A DNA stretch of 64,000 nucleotides from Molossus alvarezi. Taxonomy: Eukaryota > Chordata > Mammalia > Chiroptera > Molossidae. Both the position numbers and the translations under genes were made by a program. Every line of letters starts with the position of its first letter. The stretch's first letter is position 1. Positions 26,747-41,947 of the stretch are shown in pieces. Location of the stretch: the NCBI GenBank assembly GCA_037176705.1, contig CM073886.1, positions 15,212,501 through 15,276,500 on the forward strand. Direction: 5' to 3'. The notes under the pieces were generated by a model. That model saw nothing but the letters and a program-made list of their open reading frames with translations, had not been told where the DNA came from and did not search any database.

Positions 26747-27007
26747 TTCTTTTTTTTAATTTTTTATCCTCACCTAAGGACATTTTTGCATTTATCTTCA
26801 GATAGAGCAGGAGGGAGAGAGGGAGGAAGAGAGAGAGAGAAAGAAACATCGATGTGAAAGGGACACATCGAGTGGTTGCCACCCGCATGACCCAACCAGG
26901 GCTGGGGACAAACTGCAACTGAGGTACATGCCCTTAGTGGGAACCGAACTCAGGTCTCTCTGGACCACAGGCCGACGCTCTAACCACTGAGCAAAACTGG
27001 CCAGGGC
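26747..27007 (-). mobile_element. VES SINE type A
   Basis: Inserted in the L1. The target duplication is TGATTTGCATTTCTTT (26731-26746) and TGATTTACATTTCTTT (27008-27023). Confidence 0.9.
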
Positions 27008-27771
27008 TGATTTACATTTCTTTAATGACTAGTTATGTTGAGCATCTTTTCATGTGTGTGATGGCCACTTGTATATCTTCCTTGGAAAATATTCAAGTCC
27101 TTTGCCTATTTTTAAATTGAGTGTCTTTGTTGTTGAATTGTAATCATTCTTTATATATTCTGGATACTAGACCCTTATCAGGTATATGATTTGCAAACAT
27201 TTCCTCTCATTCTGTAGGTTTCTTTTTACTTTCTTGATAGTGTCCTTTGATGCACAATTAAAAATATTTTTTATAAAGTCCAAATTATATATTTCTCTTT
27301 TATTGCTTGTGCTTTTGAAGTCATATTTAAGACACAGTTGCCAAATATAAGGTCATGAAGATTTACACCTATGTTTTTTTTTCCATTTTTAAATTGTTTT
27401 AGGGCTTATATTTATGTCTTTGATCCATTTTGAGTTGATTTTTGCATATGGTGTGAGGTAGGGGTCCAACTTCATTCTTTTGCATGTGACTATTCAGTTG
27501 CATAAGTACTTTTGTTGAAGAGACTATTCTCTCCTCGATTGAATTGTCTTGGCACCTTTGTCAAAAATGGATTTACCATAGATGTATAAGTTTATTTCTA
27601 CACTCACAATTCTATTCCATTGGTCTGTATGTTTATCCTTATGCCAGGAATTCATTTTTTGATCCCTGTACATTTACAGTATGTTTTGAAATTGGGAAGT
27701 GTGAGTCTTCCAACTTTGTTCTACTTTTGCTTTTTCGGTTTTTTTTTCCCTTTTAGTTGGGCAAGATATAT

Positions 27772-27989
27772 TTTTTTAATCCTCACCTGGGGACATGTTC
27801 ATTGATTTTTAGAGAGAGGGGAAGGGAATGAAAGAGACAGACAGACAGAGACATTGATATGAGAACCCCTGTGTGCCCTGACTGGAGATCAAACTTGCAG
27901 CCTAAGTATGTTCCCTGACTGGGAATTGAACCTTTGATCTTCCAGTGTACAGGACAACACTCCAACCAACCGAGCCACACCAGCCAGGG
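27772..27989 (-). mobile_element. VES SINE, diverged
   Basis: It has the AATCCTCACCTGGGGACATG tail and the CCACACCAGCCAGGGC head, and the middle is shortened. It sits in L1 ORF2. Confidence 0.8.
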
Positions 27990-29520
27990 CTGTTCCACTT
28001 TTTTGATATTGTTTTGGTTATTTTGGGTCTCTTAATATTCCATATGAATTTTAAGATCAGTTTGTCAATTTCTGCTAAAAATCCATTGGAGTTTGGATAG
28101 GGATTACATTGATTTTTAGATTGCTTTGGGGTAGTATTGTCATCTTAACAAGTCTCCAGTTAATGAATATGAGATGTTCTCATTTATTTAGGTCTTCTTC
28201 AATTCTTTTCAGCAATGTTGTGTAGTTTTTTTGTGCACAAGTCTCTCATCTCCTTAGCTAAATTTATTCCTATTTTATTCTTTTTGATGCTGTTATAAAT
28301 AAAATTTCTTTTTGGAATTGTTCATTGATAGTATATAGAAATATAACTGACTTTTGTGGCTTATCTTATCCTGAAAATTTGATGAATTCATTTATTAACT
28401 CTAGTGCTTTTTTGTATATTCTTTATGATTTTCTACATATAACATTGTGTCATCTGTGAATAGAGTTTTACCTCTTTCTTTCCAATTTGGGTGTTTCATT
28501 TCTTTTTCTTGACTAATTATCCTAACTAGAAAGTCCAGTAAAGTGTTAAGTAGAAGTGGCAAAAACTGGCAATCTTGTCTTGCTCCCCATCTTAGAACTA
28601 AAGCTTTCAGTTGTTCACAATTTAGTTTTTCATGACCTTTATCATTGTGAGGAAATTCCCTCTATTCCTAGTTGTTGTTGTTTTTTTTAGTGTTTTTATA
28701 ATTAAAGTGTTTTAGAATTTGCCAGATGTTTTTCCTGCATCAGTTAAGATGATCATGTTGTTTTTTCTGTCATTCTGTCAATGTGGTATGTGGTATGTTA
28801 TATTGGTTGATTTTCATATATTGAACCACCCTTGTACTCATGGGGTAAATCTTACTTCGTCATGTTATACAATTCTTTTAATATGCTGCTGGATTCAGTT
28901 TGCCAGTATTTTGTTGGGGATTTTTGCATACATATTCATTAAAAGATATCGATCTGTAGGTTCTTTCTCTTTTGACGTCCTTGTATGGGCTTTGGTGTCA
29001 CAGTAATGCTAATCTCATGGAATGAGTTTGGAAGTGTTACTTCCTCATGTAATTTTTGGAAGAGTTCCAGAAGGATCGCTGTTCATTTCTTCAGATGTTT
29101 GGTGGAATCCACCATTGAAGCCATATGGTCCAAGAATTTTCTTCATTGTAAGGTTTCCGACTACTGATTCAATCTACTTATGGGTCTTTTCAGATTTTCA
29201 ATTTATTCTTGAGTTAGTTTTAGTAGTTTCCCAGAATTTTTTCATTTCCTCTAGGTTTTATAATTTGTTGGCAGACAATTGTTGATAGTATTCCTTTATA
29301 GTCCATTGCCACTTTCATTGTTAATTTTGTTGATTTTTCAAAAAATCAACTATGGTTTTATTAATATTCTATATTGTTTTTCTATTCCCTAATTTGATTT
29401 TCTCCATTCCACTCTATATTATTTCCTTCCTTCTCCTCCCTGTGGATTTAGTTTGCTCTTCTTTTTCTAATTCTTTAAGATGTAAGGTAAACCATTGATT
29501 TGAGCTTTTTCTCCTTTATT

Positions 29521-31340
<1,820 letters not shown>

Positions 31341-31947
31341 TCATAAATTTTGCCATGTAGTGTTTTCATTTTCACTCATCTCAAAATATTTTATAATATC
31401 CTTGTGATTTCTTCTTTAATCCATTGGTTAAGAGTATGTTGCTTAATTTCCACATAGTTGTGAATTTTTTTCAGTTTTCCTTTTGTTAGAGATTTCTAGT
31501 CTCAGTCCATTATGGTTGGAAAATATGTTTTAAACGATTTCAATATTTTCTAATTTATTTTATGGCCTGACATACCATCAGTCCTGGAAAATGTTCCTTC
31601 CACATGCACTTGAGAGGGATGTTTATCCTGCTGTTGTTTGCAGGGATTGTTCTGTATATGTCTGTTAGGTGTAGTTAATTTATAACGTTGCCCAAGTTCT
31701 CCATTTTCTAATTGATCTCTGTGGTTGTTCCCTCCATTATTAAAAGAGGAGTATTGAACTCTCCAACTGTATTGTAGAACTGTCTATTTTCCCACCAGTT
31801 CTGTCAGTTTTGCTTAATACACGTTAGGGCTTGGTTGTTAGGTGTATAGATGTTTATAATTATATTATCCTCCTGACAATTTGACATTTTTATCAATATA
31901 TAATGTCCTTTGACTCTTGGGTGTTGTTTTTTTCTTTATTGATTTTA

Positions 31948-34136
31948 TTATTTTTTTTTTTCAACTCTTTATTGTTGGATGTAAAATGTATTACAGATGT
32001 TCCACATTTTTCCCCCATTGACCCCCTCCTCCCCACTCCCGCCCCCCTCCCGCCTTTTCCCACACTATTGTCCGTGTCCATTGGTTATGCATATAAGTTC
32101 TTTGCTTTATTTCTTCCCACCCACCCCCCCCCAACCCCTTTCCCTTTGAGGTTTGTCAGTCTAGCAATGAATTTGTGCTTCTTAATCCCTTCACCTTTTT
32201 CACCCATTCCCCCAACCCCCTCCCATCTGGCAACCAACAAAATGTTCTCTGTATCTATGAGAATGTTTCTGTTCTACCTGTTCATTTTGTTTGTAGATTC
32301 CATTGTTGATAGATATGTATCCATTGCCATTTTGTTTGTTCATACATTTTATCTTTTTCTTCAAAAAGACCCTTCATCATTTCATATAATAACGGTTTGG
32401 TAGTGATGAACTCCTTTAACTTTTTCTTGTCTGGGAAAGTCTTTATATGGCCATCGATTCTAAATGACAGCTTTGCAGGATAGAGTAATTTGGGTTGTAG
32501 GTTCTTGGTTTTCATCACTCTGAATATTTCTTGCCACTCCCTTCTGGCCTGCAAAGTTTCTTTTGAGAAATCAGCTGACAGCCTAATGGGAACTCCCTTG
32601 TAGGTAACTAGCTGCCTTTCTCTTGCTGCTTTTAAGATTCTCTCTTTGTCTTGAACCTTTTGCATTTTGATGATGATGTGTCTTGGTGTGGGCCTCTTGG
32701 GGTTCATCTTGTTTGGGACTCTCTGTGCTTCCTGGACTTGTATGTCTGTTTCCTTCACCAGGTTAGGAAAGTTTTCTGCCATTATTGTTTCAAACAGGTT
32801 TTCAGTTTCTTGTTCTCTCTCTTCTCCTTCTGGCACCCCCAAGAGGCGAATGTTGGCACGCTTGAAGTTGTCCCAGAGGCTCCTTACACTATCCTCATTT
32901 TTTTGGATTCTTTTTTCTTTTTGCTGTTCTGATTGGGGATTTTTTGCTTCCTTATATTCCAAATCGATGGTTTGCTCCTTGGATTTACATACTCTATTAT
33001 TGAAACAGTGTAAATTATTCTTTATTTCAATTAATGCCTCCTTCAATTCTAACTGTGTATCCATGATTTCTAACTGATCCTTTTTTATGCTCTTGAGGCC
33101 CTCCCTAAGTTCACTGAGGTTCTCACTGAGTTCATTGAGTATCCTTATAAGCAGTATTTTGAACTCAGTATCTGTTAGGTTGCTTATCTCCATTTCGCTT
33201 AGTTCTTTTATTGGGGTTTTGTTCTGTTCTTTCATTTGGGACCTGTTTCTTTGTCTCCTCATTTTGGCTGCCTCCCTGTGTTTGTTTCAGTGTATTACTT
33301 AATGAGAGGTATGGGCCTCGCTGAGACCAGATGCTGCTCGTTTGAAAGAATTTAGGAAAAACCTGAAGCAGGATCCAAGACTGGCCGATCCTATGGTTAA
33401 GCAAGTGGCAACAGCTTGGGTGGGCTTGAAAGTTGTGTGGGGCAGGGCGGGGCCTCAGGGAGTCAGCAGGGCGGGGCTACCAGTGTGAGCCAGGTTGCTG
33501 GAGGCCCAGATATGGTGACTGTCTGCCGCCCCAGGGAAGGGCTCACCAAAGGAACAAAAGGCCTCTTACAGCACGTTTGTCCCCGAGAAAGCCCCCTCTC
33601 CAGCCCTCGCTCCAGTGCCAAACAGCTCAGTTCTTCCCTGTATGACTCTGACGCCCCTGGAGCTGCCTCCCCTCCAAGCTTAGAGGGAGTGGGTCTGATA
33701 AGTCCGTGCACAGGCCCTTTAGGGAGCTGCCTGAGGCTCCAGCCGCTTCAGCTTCCCTGAGCCTCAGTTCCTGCTGGTTTTTCCAGCCAGAAGTTATGGG
33801 GATTCTCTTCCTGGCACTGGAACCCTGAGCGGGACACCTGGTGTGGGACTGGGACCCCTCAATCCTCAGGAAGGACCTTCCCAGCCGCGGGAGACTCCTG
33901 ATTTTTATCCGCCACACTTGGGTGTGGGACCAACCCATCGCGCCTTCACCGCCGCCGCCCCTCCTACCAGTCTGGATGTGACTGCTGCTTTAATTTCGTA
34001 GTTGTAGGACTTCCATTCAGCTTGATTTCAGGCGGTTTTGAATGATGGTTGTTCTGTAGTTTAGTTGTAACTTTGATGTGGTTGTGGGAGGACGCGATAT
34101 CGCGTTTACCTACGCCGCCATCTTGACCGGAAGTCC
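31948..34136 (-). mobile_element. Full-length HAL1-type retrotransposon (L1 ORF1 only)
   Basis: About 2.2 kb. The 5' end, GGACTTCCGGTCAAGATGGC, is of L1 5' UTR type (minus strand from 34136). It is followed by a ~0.87 kb GC-rich 5' UTR, one intact ORF1, a ~0.33 kb 3' UTR with a G-rich run and AATAAA (31968-31973), and an A-rich tail. There is no ORF2. A perfect 16-bp target duplication TTCTTTATTGATTTTA is at 31932-31947 and 34137-34152. Half-L1 elements are known to rely on L1 ORF2 protein for mobility. The intact frame and perfect duplication suggest a young copy. Confidence 0.88.
32282..33262 (-). CDS. L1-type ORF1 protein (ORF1p) of the HAL1-type element
   Basis: A 326-codon uninterrupted frame. 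Residues about 25-110 form the Leu/Ile-rich heptad coiled coil expected to trimerise. About 135-235 is the RRM domain (NIRLLGVPEGEE, then ENFP). About 240-305 is the basic C-terminal domain (RHIIIKMQKVQDKERIL, SFRIDGH). The protein is an RNA-binding chaperone that coats its own transcript. The last ~20 residues (from about KMYEQ onward) look like former downstream sequence read through to a new stop, not canonical ORF1. Nothing in the frame is broken; whether it is expressed is unknown. Confidence 0.88.
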   Translation of the reverse strand: MRRQRNRSQMKEQNKTPIKELSEMEISNLTDTEFKILLIRILNELSENLSELREGLKSIKKDQLEIMDTQLELKEALIEIKNNLHCFNNRVCKSKEQTIDLEYKEAKNPQSEQQKEKRIQKNEDSVRSLWDNFKRANIRLLGVPEGEEREQETENLFETIMAENFPNLVKETDIQVQEAQRVPNKMNPKRPTPRHIIIKMQKVQDKERILKAARERQLVTYKGVPIRLSADFSKETLQARREWQEIFRVMKTKNLQPKLLYPAKLSFRIDGHIKTFPDKKKLKEFITTKPLLYEMMKGLFEEKDKMYEQTKWQWIHIYQQWNLQTK

Positions 34137-34624
34137 TTCTTTATTGATTTTAGAGAGAGGAAGGGAGAGAGAGATAGAAACATCAGTGAGAGAGAACACC
34201 GATTGGCTGCCTCCTACATGCCCCCCACTGGGGATTTGGCCCACAACCTGGGCATGTGCCCTGACTGGGAATCAAACTGGTGACCTCTTGGTGCATGGGT
34301 TGATGCTCAACCACTGAGCCACACCAGTTGGGCTGTCCTTTGTCTCTTGTAACAAGTTTTGACTGTAAGTCTATTTTGACTGATAATCTAGCAACCTGAG
34401 CTCTTTTTTTGGTTACTACTTGTATGGAATCTCTTTCCAACCTTTTATTTTTAACCTGTGTGTACCTTTGGATCTAAAATAATTGTCTTGTAGACAACAT
34501 ATAGTTGGATCCTGTGTTTTTATCTACTCTGCCTTTTAATTGGTGTGCTTAGTCCATTTATATTAAAATTAATTATTAGTAAAGGACTTGCTTCTATCAT
34601 TATTGCATTTGTTTTCTATATCTT

Positions 34625-34839
34625 TAAAAACTTTTTTTTTCTTTATTGATTTTAAAGAGAGAGGAAGGAAGAGGGAGAGAAAGAAACATCAATGAGAGAG
34701 GACATTGATTGGCTGCCGCCTGCATGCCCCCCACTGAGGAATTGGCCCACAACCTGGGCATGTGTCCTGACTGGGAATTGAACCAGTGACCTCTTGGTAC
34801 ATGGGTCGACGCTCAACCACTGAGCCACACCGGCCAGGC
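34625..34839 (-). mobile_element. VES SINE type B
   Basis: Inserted in the old L1; GTTTTCTATATCTT repeats on both sides (about 34611-34624 and 34840-34853). Confidence 0.9.
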
Positions 34840-35494
34840 TGTTTTCTATATCTTGTCATAATGTATATTTATGTCATATGTTTTTGTTTCTTTTTCCTCC
34901 TTTTGTGTTTAATTTTTATTAGTGTACTGTATTGATTCCCTTCTCATTTCCTGTTCTGTATTATTTTTAGTTATTTTCTTAGTGGCTGTCCTGGGGATTA
35001 CAAATTAACAACTTAAATTTATAACAATCTATTTTGGATTAATATCAACTTAGCCTCAATAGTAAACAAAAACTGTTCCTATACAGCTCTTTTCTTCTTT
35101 TTTAAGTTGTTGTTACCACAGTTTAAATCTTTATATATTGTGTGACCATTAACAGAGATTTATAATTATTGTTATACATTTATCTTTTTAATTATATAGG
35201 AAAAAAAGAAGTTATAAACCAAAACTGAAATGATACTGGCTTTTGTATGTGCCTGTGTAGTTACCTGTACCAGTGTTCTTTATTTCTCCCTATGGCTTTA
35301 AGTTACTGGTTAATGTTCTTTCACTTCAGTCTGAAAGGCTCTCTTTCCCATTTCTCATAGGGTAGATCTACTAGTAGAGAAACCTCTCATTTGTTTAGAA
35401 AGAAAATGTCTTAACCTCTTCTTCCTTTTTTAAAAACTAGGTTAGCCTGATATAGAAGTCTTGATTAACTGTTTTATTCTTTAAGCACTTTATT

Positions 35495-35743
35495 ATTATT
35501 ATTTTTTTTATCTTCACCTGAGGACATTTTTGCATTTATCTTCGGATAGAGTGAGAGGGAGGAAGAAAGAGAGAGAGAGAAACATCGATGTGAGAGAAAC
35601 ACACCAAGTGGTTGCCACCCACAGGACCCCAACCAAGGCCTGGGACAAACCGCAACCAAGGTATGTGCCCTTAGTGGGAACCGAACCTGGGACTCTCTGG
35701 TCCGCAGGCTGATGTTCTAACCGCTGAGCCAAACCGGTCAGGG
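35495..35743 (-). mobile_element. VES SINE type A
   Basis: Reverse copy between TCTTTAAGCACTTTA (about 35479-35493) and TCTTTCAGCACTTTA (35744-35758), inserted at the junction to L1 ORF1. Confidence 0.9.
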
Positions 35744-36270
35744 CTCTTTCAGCACTTTAAATATGTCATCTTACTGTCTCCTGGCTTTCAGGGTGTTTGA
35801 AGAGAATTTGGCTGTTAATCTTGTTGAAGATCCCTTATACTTAATGTGTAGCTTCTTTCTTGCTGTGTACAAGATTCTCCCTTTGTCTTTGTCTTTTAAT
35901 AGTTTGATGAAAATGTATCTCAGTGTGGATCTCCCTGCATTTACTCTACTTGGAGTTTGTTAAGAGTGTATAGATTCTTGTGTGTATAGATTCTATCTTT
36001 CATCAAATTTGGGAAATTTTTGGGCTGGATCCTGGAGCTGAAATATATTAATCAAACAGTTTCAGGTGTGTTAGCCCCTCCGCCTATGCATGCTAAGGTT
36101 TCTCTCCACTGGCTTGGGCAGGAGCTGTCATCTGCATGCGACCGATAGGAAAACCGAGTCTCAAGGAGCTGCTATAACAGTCTTCACAGCTATTGGGTCC
36201 TTCTGTGATGTTGCTCACACCCATGATGTGCTGGGTGCTGGGCTAGAGCAGAGGACTCATCAAGAACAAT

Positions 36271-36411
36271 GGCCCTGTTCTGGCAGGTTTGGCTCAACAG
36301 TTAGAGCGTTGGCCCACAGACCAGAGAGTCCTGGGTTCAGTGTCCGCTAAGGGTACATACCTCAGTTGCAGTTTGTCCCCGGCCCCGGTTGGGGTCGTGT
36401 GGGTGGCAACG
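36271..36411 (+). mobile_element. VES SINE type A, 3'-truncated
   Basis: Head and middle only (GCCCTGTTCTGGCAGGTTTGG to GTGGGTGGCAACGCC). It abuts the second half of exon 6 of the PRSS21 duplicate, so its arrival went with loss of the first half of that exon. Confidence 0.8.
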
Positions 36412-36640
36412 CCAGGTGTAATTACCAATTTCTTCTATAGAATCAAGGATGATATGATTTGTGCTAGTTCTGAGGATGGCAGCCATGACAGCTGCAGAGT
36501 GACTGCCCTTGCCCCAGCCAGGACCTTACTGAAAACAGGAACCACCCCTCTCAACCTTGGGCCTGAGAGCAACCCCATGACCAACCTATCCTCAGAGTTT
36601 AATGAGAAAATGATTGCAGGCCTTACTTACATTCTCATCT

Positions 36641-36643
<3 letters not shown>

Positions 36644-36683
<40 letters not shown>
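36644..36683 (+). repeat. (TG)n microsatellite
   Basis: About 19 uninterrupted TG units, directly left of a reverse VES SINE. Confidence 0.95.
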
Positions 36684-36686
<3 letters not shown>

Positions 36687-36890
36687 ATAATATGTTTTAT
36701 TGATTTTCTAGAGAGAGAGGAAGGAAGAGAGGGAGAGAGATAGAAACGTCGATGAGGGAGAACTTCGAATGGCCACCTCCTGCTGTTCCCCACTGGGGAT
36801 CGGGCCCACAACCTGGGCATGTGCCCTGACTGGGAATCAAACCGGTGACCTCTTGGTGCATGGGTTGACGCTCAACCACTGGCTGGACCA
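36684..36890 (-). mobile_element. VES SINE type B
   Basis: Reverse copy with a slightly shortened head (CAACCACTGGCTGGACC). It occupies the place where exon 7 of the PRSS21 duplicate would be expected. Confidence 0.85.
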
Positions 36891-37879
36891 CATTGGTATG
36901 TTTTAATTGATTCCTTGCAGAGTATTTTGTGGACTTGGGTGGCTTCCTGGACACCCTTATGGTTACCCATGTCCCATCCACTCCAAGACCACTCCCTAAT
37001 TCCTAAATCTATCTCTGCTTATCTAAACTATACATATTTTGTTGCAAACAGCAGAACTCTCTCAGGTTAATTCAATCAGAAGAATAATTTATGGAAGGAC
37101 ATTAGCAGCACTAGGGTCCCTGGGGGCTCAGAAGACTGGGTGGGGGTACTGTGGAGGAAATGCCCCTGAACACCCCAGTACCTGGTCTACTGCAGCTCCC
37201 CAAAGGCTGACCTGGGACCAGGACTGGGGTGTAGATAGTTTATTTGGGAGGTGATATCAAGAAGCCCCAGTGAGGAGCAGGGAAGGAAGAACCCGATGAA
37301 GTTTGCCTGAATGAGGAGGTTACTGTGTGGACAGCTGGGGCGCAGTCCTGCTGGAGCCCTCTGAGAAACCACAGGGAATGCACCCCTACATCAGACTCTT
37401 GGAGGACAAGGATGCTGTGTGTGGGCACTTCTCTTCTGACCCCCAGAGGCTGAGGGTTGTCCTGGGAGCATGGGTGCTCCAAGTGGAAGCAGGCCCTGGT
37501 GAGGATGCCAGCACCTAAGGAGGCCTGGTGGATGGGCAGCAGTAAGTGTGCCTGGCTCTTCAGTGTTGTCCCAGAACCCAGCCTCAGCATGACAAGGGAT
37601 CAGGCCAGCAGGGCAGACTCAGGGTCACCTTGGAACTGCTTAGGCAGATCTGCATTTTCATGGTTCCCAAGTGCTGCGAGCTCAAGACAAGTGAGGAGCT
37701 AGGTTGGTCTAGATTTCTCCCCTTAGTTCCCCACCTCACAGTTCCCTGCTGTGGAGAGGCAAGTGTAGGAGTCTTTGGAGATGCACCTTCCTGATTTCTG
37801 CCCCACACATGCCAGCAGTGCAGGTGTGTAGGGCATCACACCTGGGCTTTGTACCCTAGGGCAGTCATGCGAGGCTAGA

Positions 37880-38015
37880 ACTTCCCTTCCCCCTAGCCAC
37901 AGTAAGGAAACTGATGCTCAGTGAGGTGACAGAACTGCTGGAGTCACCCAGCTTACAAGGCCCGGGATCCAGAGAACACTTGGTCAGGCCTGGGTCTGGG
38001 CTCCATGTGGGGCCA
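37880..38015 (+). mobile_element. MIR SINE remnant
   Basis: Decayed MIR core (AGGAAACTGATGCTCAGTGAGGTGACAGAACTGCTGGAGTCACCCAGCTTACAAGG pattern) upstream of PRSS33. Confidence 0.6.
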
Positions 38016-38359
38016 GCCAAGCCAGAACTTCTACAGGAACAATAGTACTCAGGTGCCTTAGCAACTAGCACTGTAAGGAGCCAGGACCTGGGTCAGGTTT
38101 GGGAGAGAGCTGCCAAGGATCCTCTGAAGCTTCCTGTCCTGACCGCAGGCCCCTTCCCCCCTCCCTCACCTCACTGCCCTTGCTTAGCTGGGCCCAGGCT
38201 CCTGCCCTAGTTTTCAGCACCTTGGCCCAAACCAGGCTTCTTCTGAGAATTGCAGGTGTCCCTTTCCTGCCACCTCGAAAGTGCTGCTCAAAGCATCTTT
38301 GTTTGAGGCTGGACAGGTGAAGCCACAGTCCCTCCCTGGTCTTCTTAATTACCCCCTGG

Positions 38360-38460
38360 CAGGGCCCCGCCCCCTCCTGGCCTTTTAAGCCCCCAAGTAC
38401 TCCCCCAGCCCAGTCAGCAGAGAGGGCACCAGGTTGTGTGAGGGTGAGAGCAAGGTCCAG
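38360..38460 (+). promoter_or_regulatory. Candidate PRSS33 promoter and non-coding first exon
   Basis: A GC box (CCCCGCCCC, 38365-38373) is followed by a TATA-like TTTTAA (38383-38388). A splice acceptor (CTCTCTGCAG, ending 38695) begins the exon that carries the start codon. This implies a short non-coding exon near 38410-38450. The start site is inferred only. Confidence 0.45.
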
Positions 38461-38758
38461 GGGCTGCCAGGGTGGGTGGAGGCAGCAGTTGGGCAACAGA
38501 AATAGAGGGTGGGGAAGGGGCTTACCTGGAGGCCTAGGGTGCCCAAGTCTCTAAAGGGTTGGTCTCTGAAGCCTGGGAAGCAGACAGAGCTTGGACCAGG
38601 GGAATAAGTCTGGGACCAACTAGGGGCTGAGGGAAGACAGAGGGCCTCTGAGAGGCTAGTGCTCTGGACTAGGACGCTCTCTTCCCTCTCTGCAGACTCC
38701 CACCAGAGTCTAAGGCCTGGGGAGTGCCACCTTTACCTAGCCCAGCCCTGAAGACAGA

Positions 38759-40749
<1,991 letters not shown>

Positions 40750-41239
40750 TGTGGTGACACTGACCTGGAGTCAGGTGCTGGGGCTCCTCAGCTACTTGTT
40801 CCCTCTGGGGACCTGCACATTCCCCACCACTGCCACTTCTGTCTTGAGGCTCAGAGGCCTGATAAAGCTAAGGAGCCATCTGTCCATGCATCTGTCCATT
40901 CCCTGCCTTCCTGGGGCTCACCAAACCTGAGCGGCCAGCCCCACTCCAGAAGCCTGCCATATGTGGGGCTCACACTCCTGTCTTCCCCTTCCTGCTCATT
41001 TACCCTTCTTTGCTCCAGCCAGGGCTGGGCCTGGGTACCCAGAGATGGGTAAGTGGCATCTCAGTTTAGCCTGTGTGCCCCTCTTTTTCTGGAGGAATTC
41101 AGGGAGATTCGAAGTGTAGAGGGATTCATCACTAAGGAGATGGTTTTCCATCTCTAGCTTTGAAAGGGGGGAGGGTTGTCATGTGGCAAGGAACTGTGAG
41201 CAGTCTCCAGGAGCTGAGGGCAGCCTTGGCTGACAGCCT

Positions 41240-41512
41240 TCAGGGAAAGGGAGTCCTCAGCACTATGACTGCAAGGAACTGAATCTGGACAATACCTGAC
41301 CTAGCATGGAGGCGAATTCTTCCCCCAACCTCCAATAAAAGCCCACCAGGCCAAGCCCTTGATTTTGGCCTGGTGAGACCTCGGCAGAGAACCCAGCTGA
41401 GCCCAGCCAGACTTCTGGCCCACAGAGCTGTGATTTAATAAATTTGTGTTGTTTAAAGCTGCTATGTTTGTAGTCATTTGTTACACAACAGGAAATGAAT
41501 CTACATTTTTTT
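41240..41512 (+). mobile_element. MLT1-like MaLR LTR fragment
   Basis: It ends with TTAATAAATTTGTGTTGTTTAAAGCTGCTATGTTTGTAGTCATTTGTTACA, the MLT1 3' signature. The AATAAA at 41334-41339 lies within it and could act as a distal PRSS33 poly(A) signal. Confidence 0.7.
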
Positions 41513-41708
41513 CAATTTTCCCCCCTTTATTGATTTTAGAGAGAGAGGAAGGGAAGGGCGAAGGAGAGATAGAAACATCGATGAGAGAGACATCGATTGG
41601 CTGCCCCCTCATGCCTCTCACTGGGGACTGAGCCTCCAACCTGAGCATGTGCCCTGACCTGGAATCGAACTGGTGACCTTTTGGTGTATGAAACACACCA
41701 GCTGGGCT
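41513..41708 (-). mobile_element. VES SINE type B
   Basis: The reverse copy is shortened at the head (CACACCAGCTGGGC). It is directly followed by another SINE. Confidence 0.85.
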
Positions 41709-41947
41709 TTTTTTTTTTTTTTTTTAATCCTCACCCAAGGATCTTTTTTCATTTATCTTCAGATAGAGTGAGAGGGAGGGAAAAACATTGACATGAGAGA
41801 GACACATCGATTGGTTGCCTCCCACATGACCCCGACCAGGACCAGGGACTGAACCACAACTGAGGCACGTGCCCTTGATTGGAATTGAACCTGCAACTCT
41901 TTGGTCCACCGGCTGACGCTCTAACTGCTGAGCCAGACCAGCCAGGG
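41709..41947 (-). mobile_element. VES SINE type A
   Basis: It is head-to-tail with the preceding copy in the same orientation. AAATCTACATTTT repeats left of the first copy (about 41500) and right of this one (41950), so the pair sits inside one duplicated target site. Confidence 0.85.

Larger units (their letters stand above)
31920..34333 (-). mobile_element. VES SINE type B split by a HAL1-type element
   Basis: The SINE body is at 34153-34333 and its T-rich tail remnant at 31920-31947. Its own target duplication in the L1 is TGTCCTTTGACTCTTG (31904-31919) and TGTCCTTTGTCTCTTG (34334-34349). The two halves are separated by the HAL1-type insertion. Confidence 0.9.
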
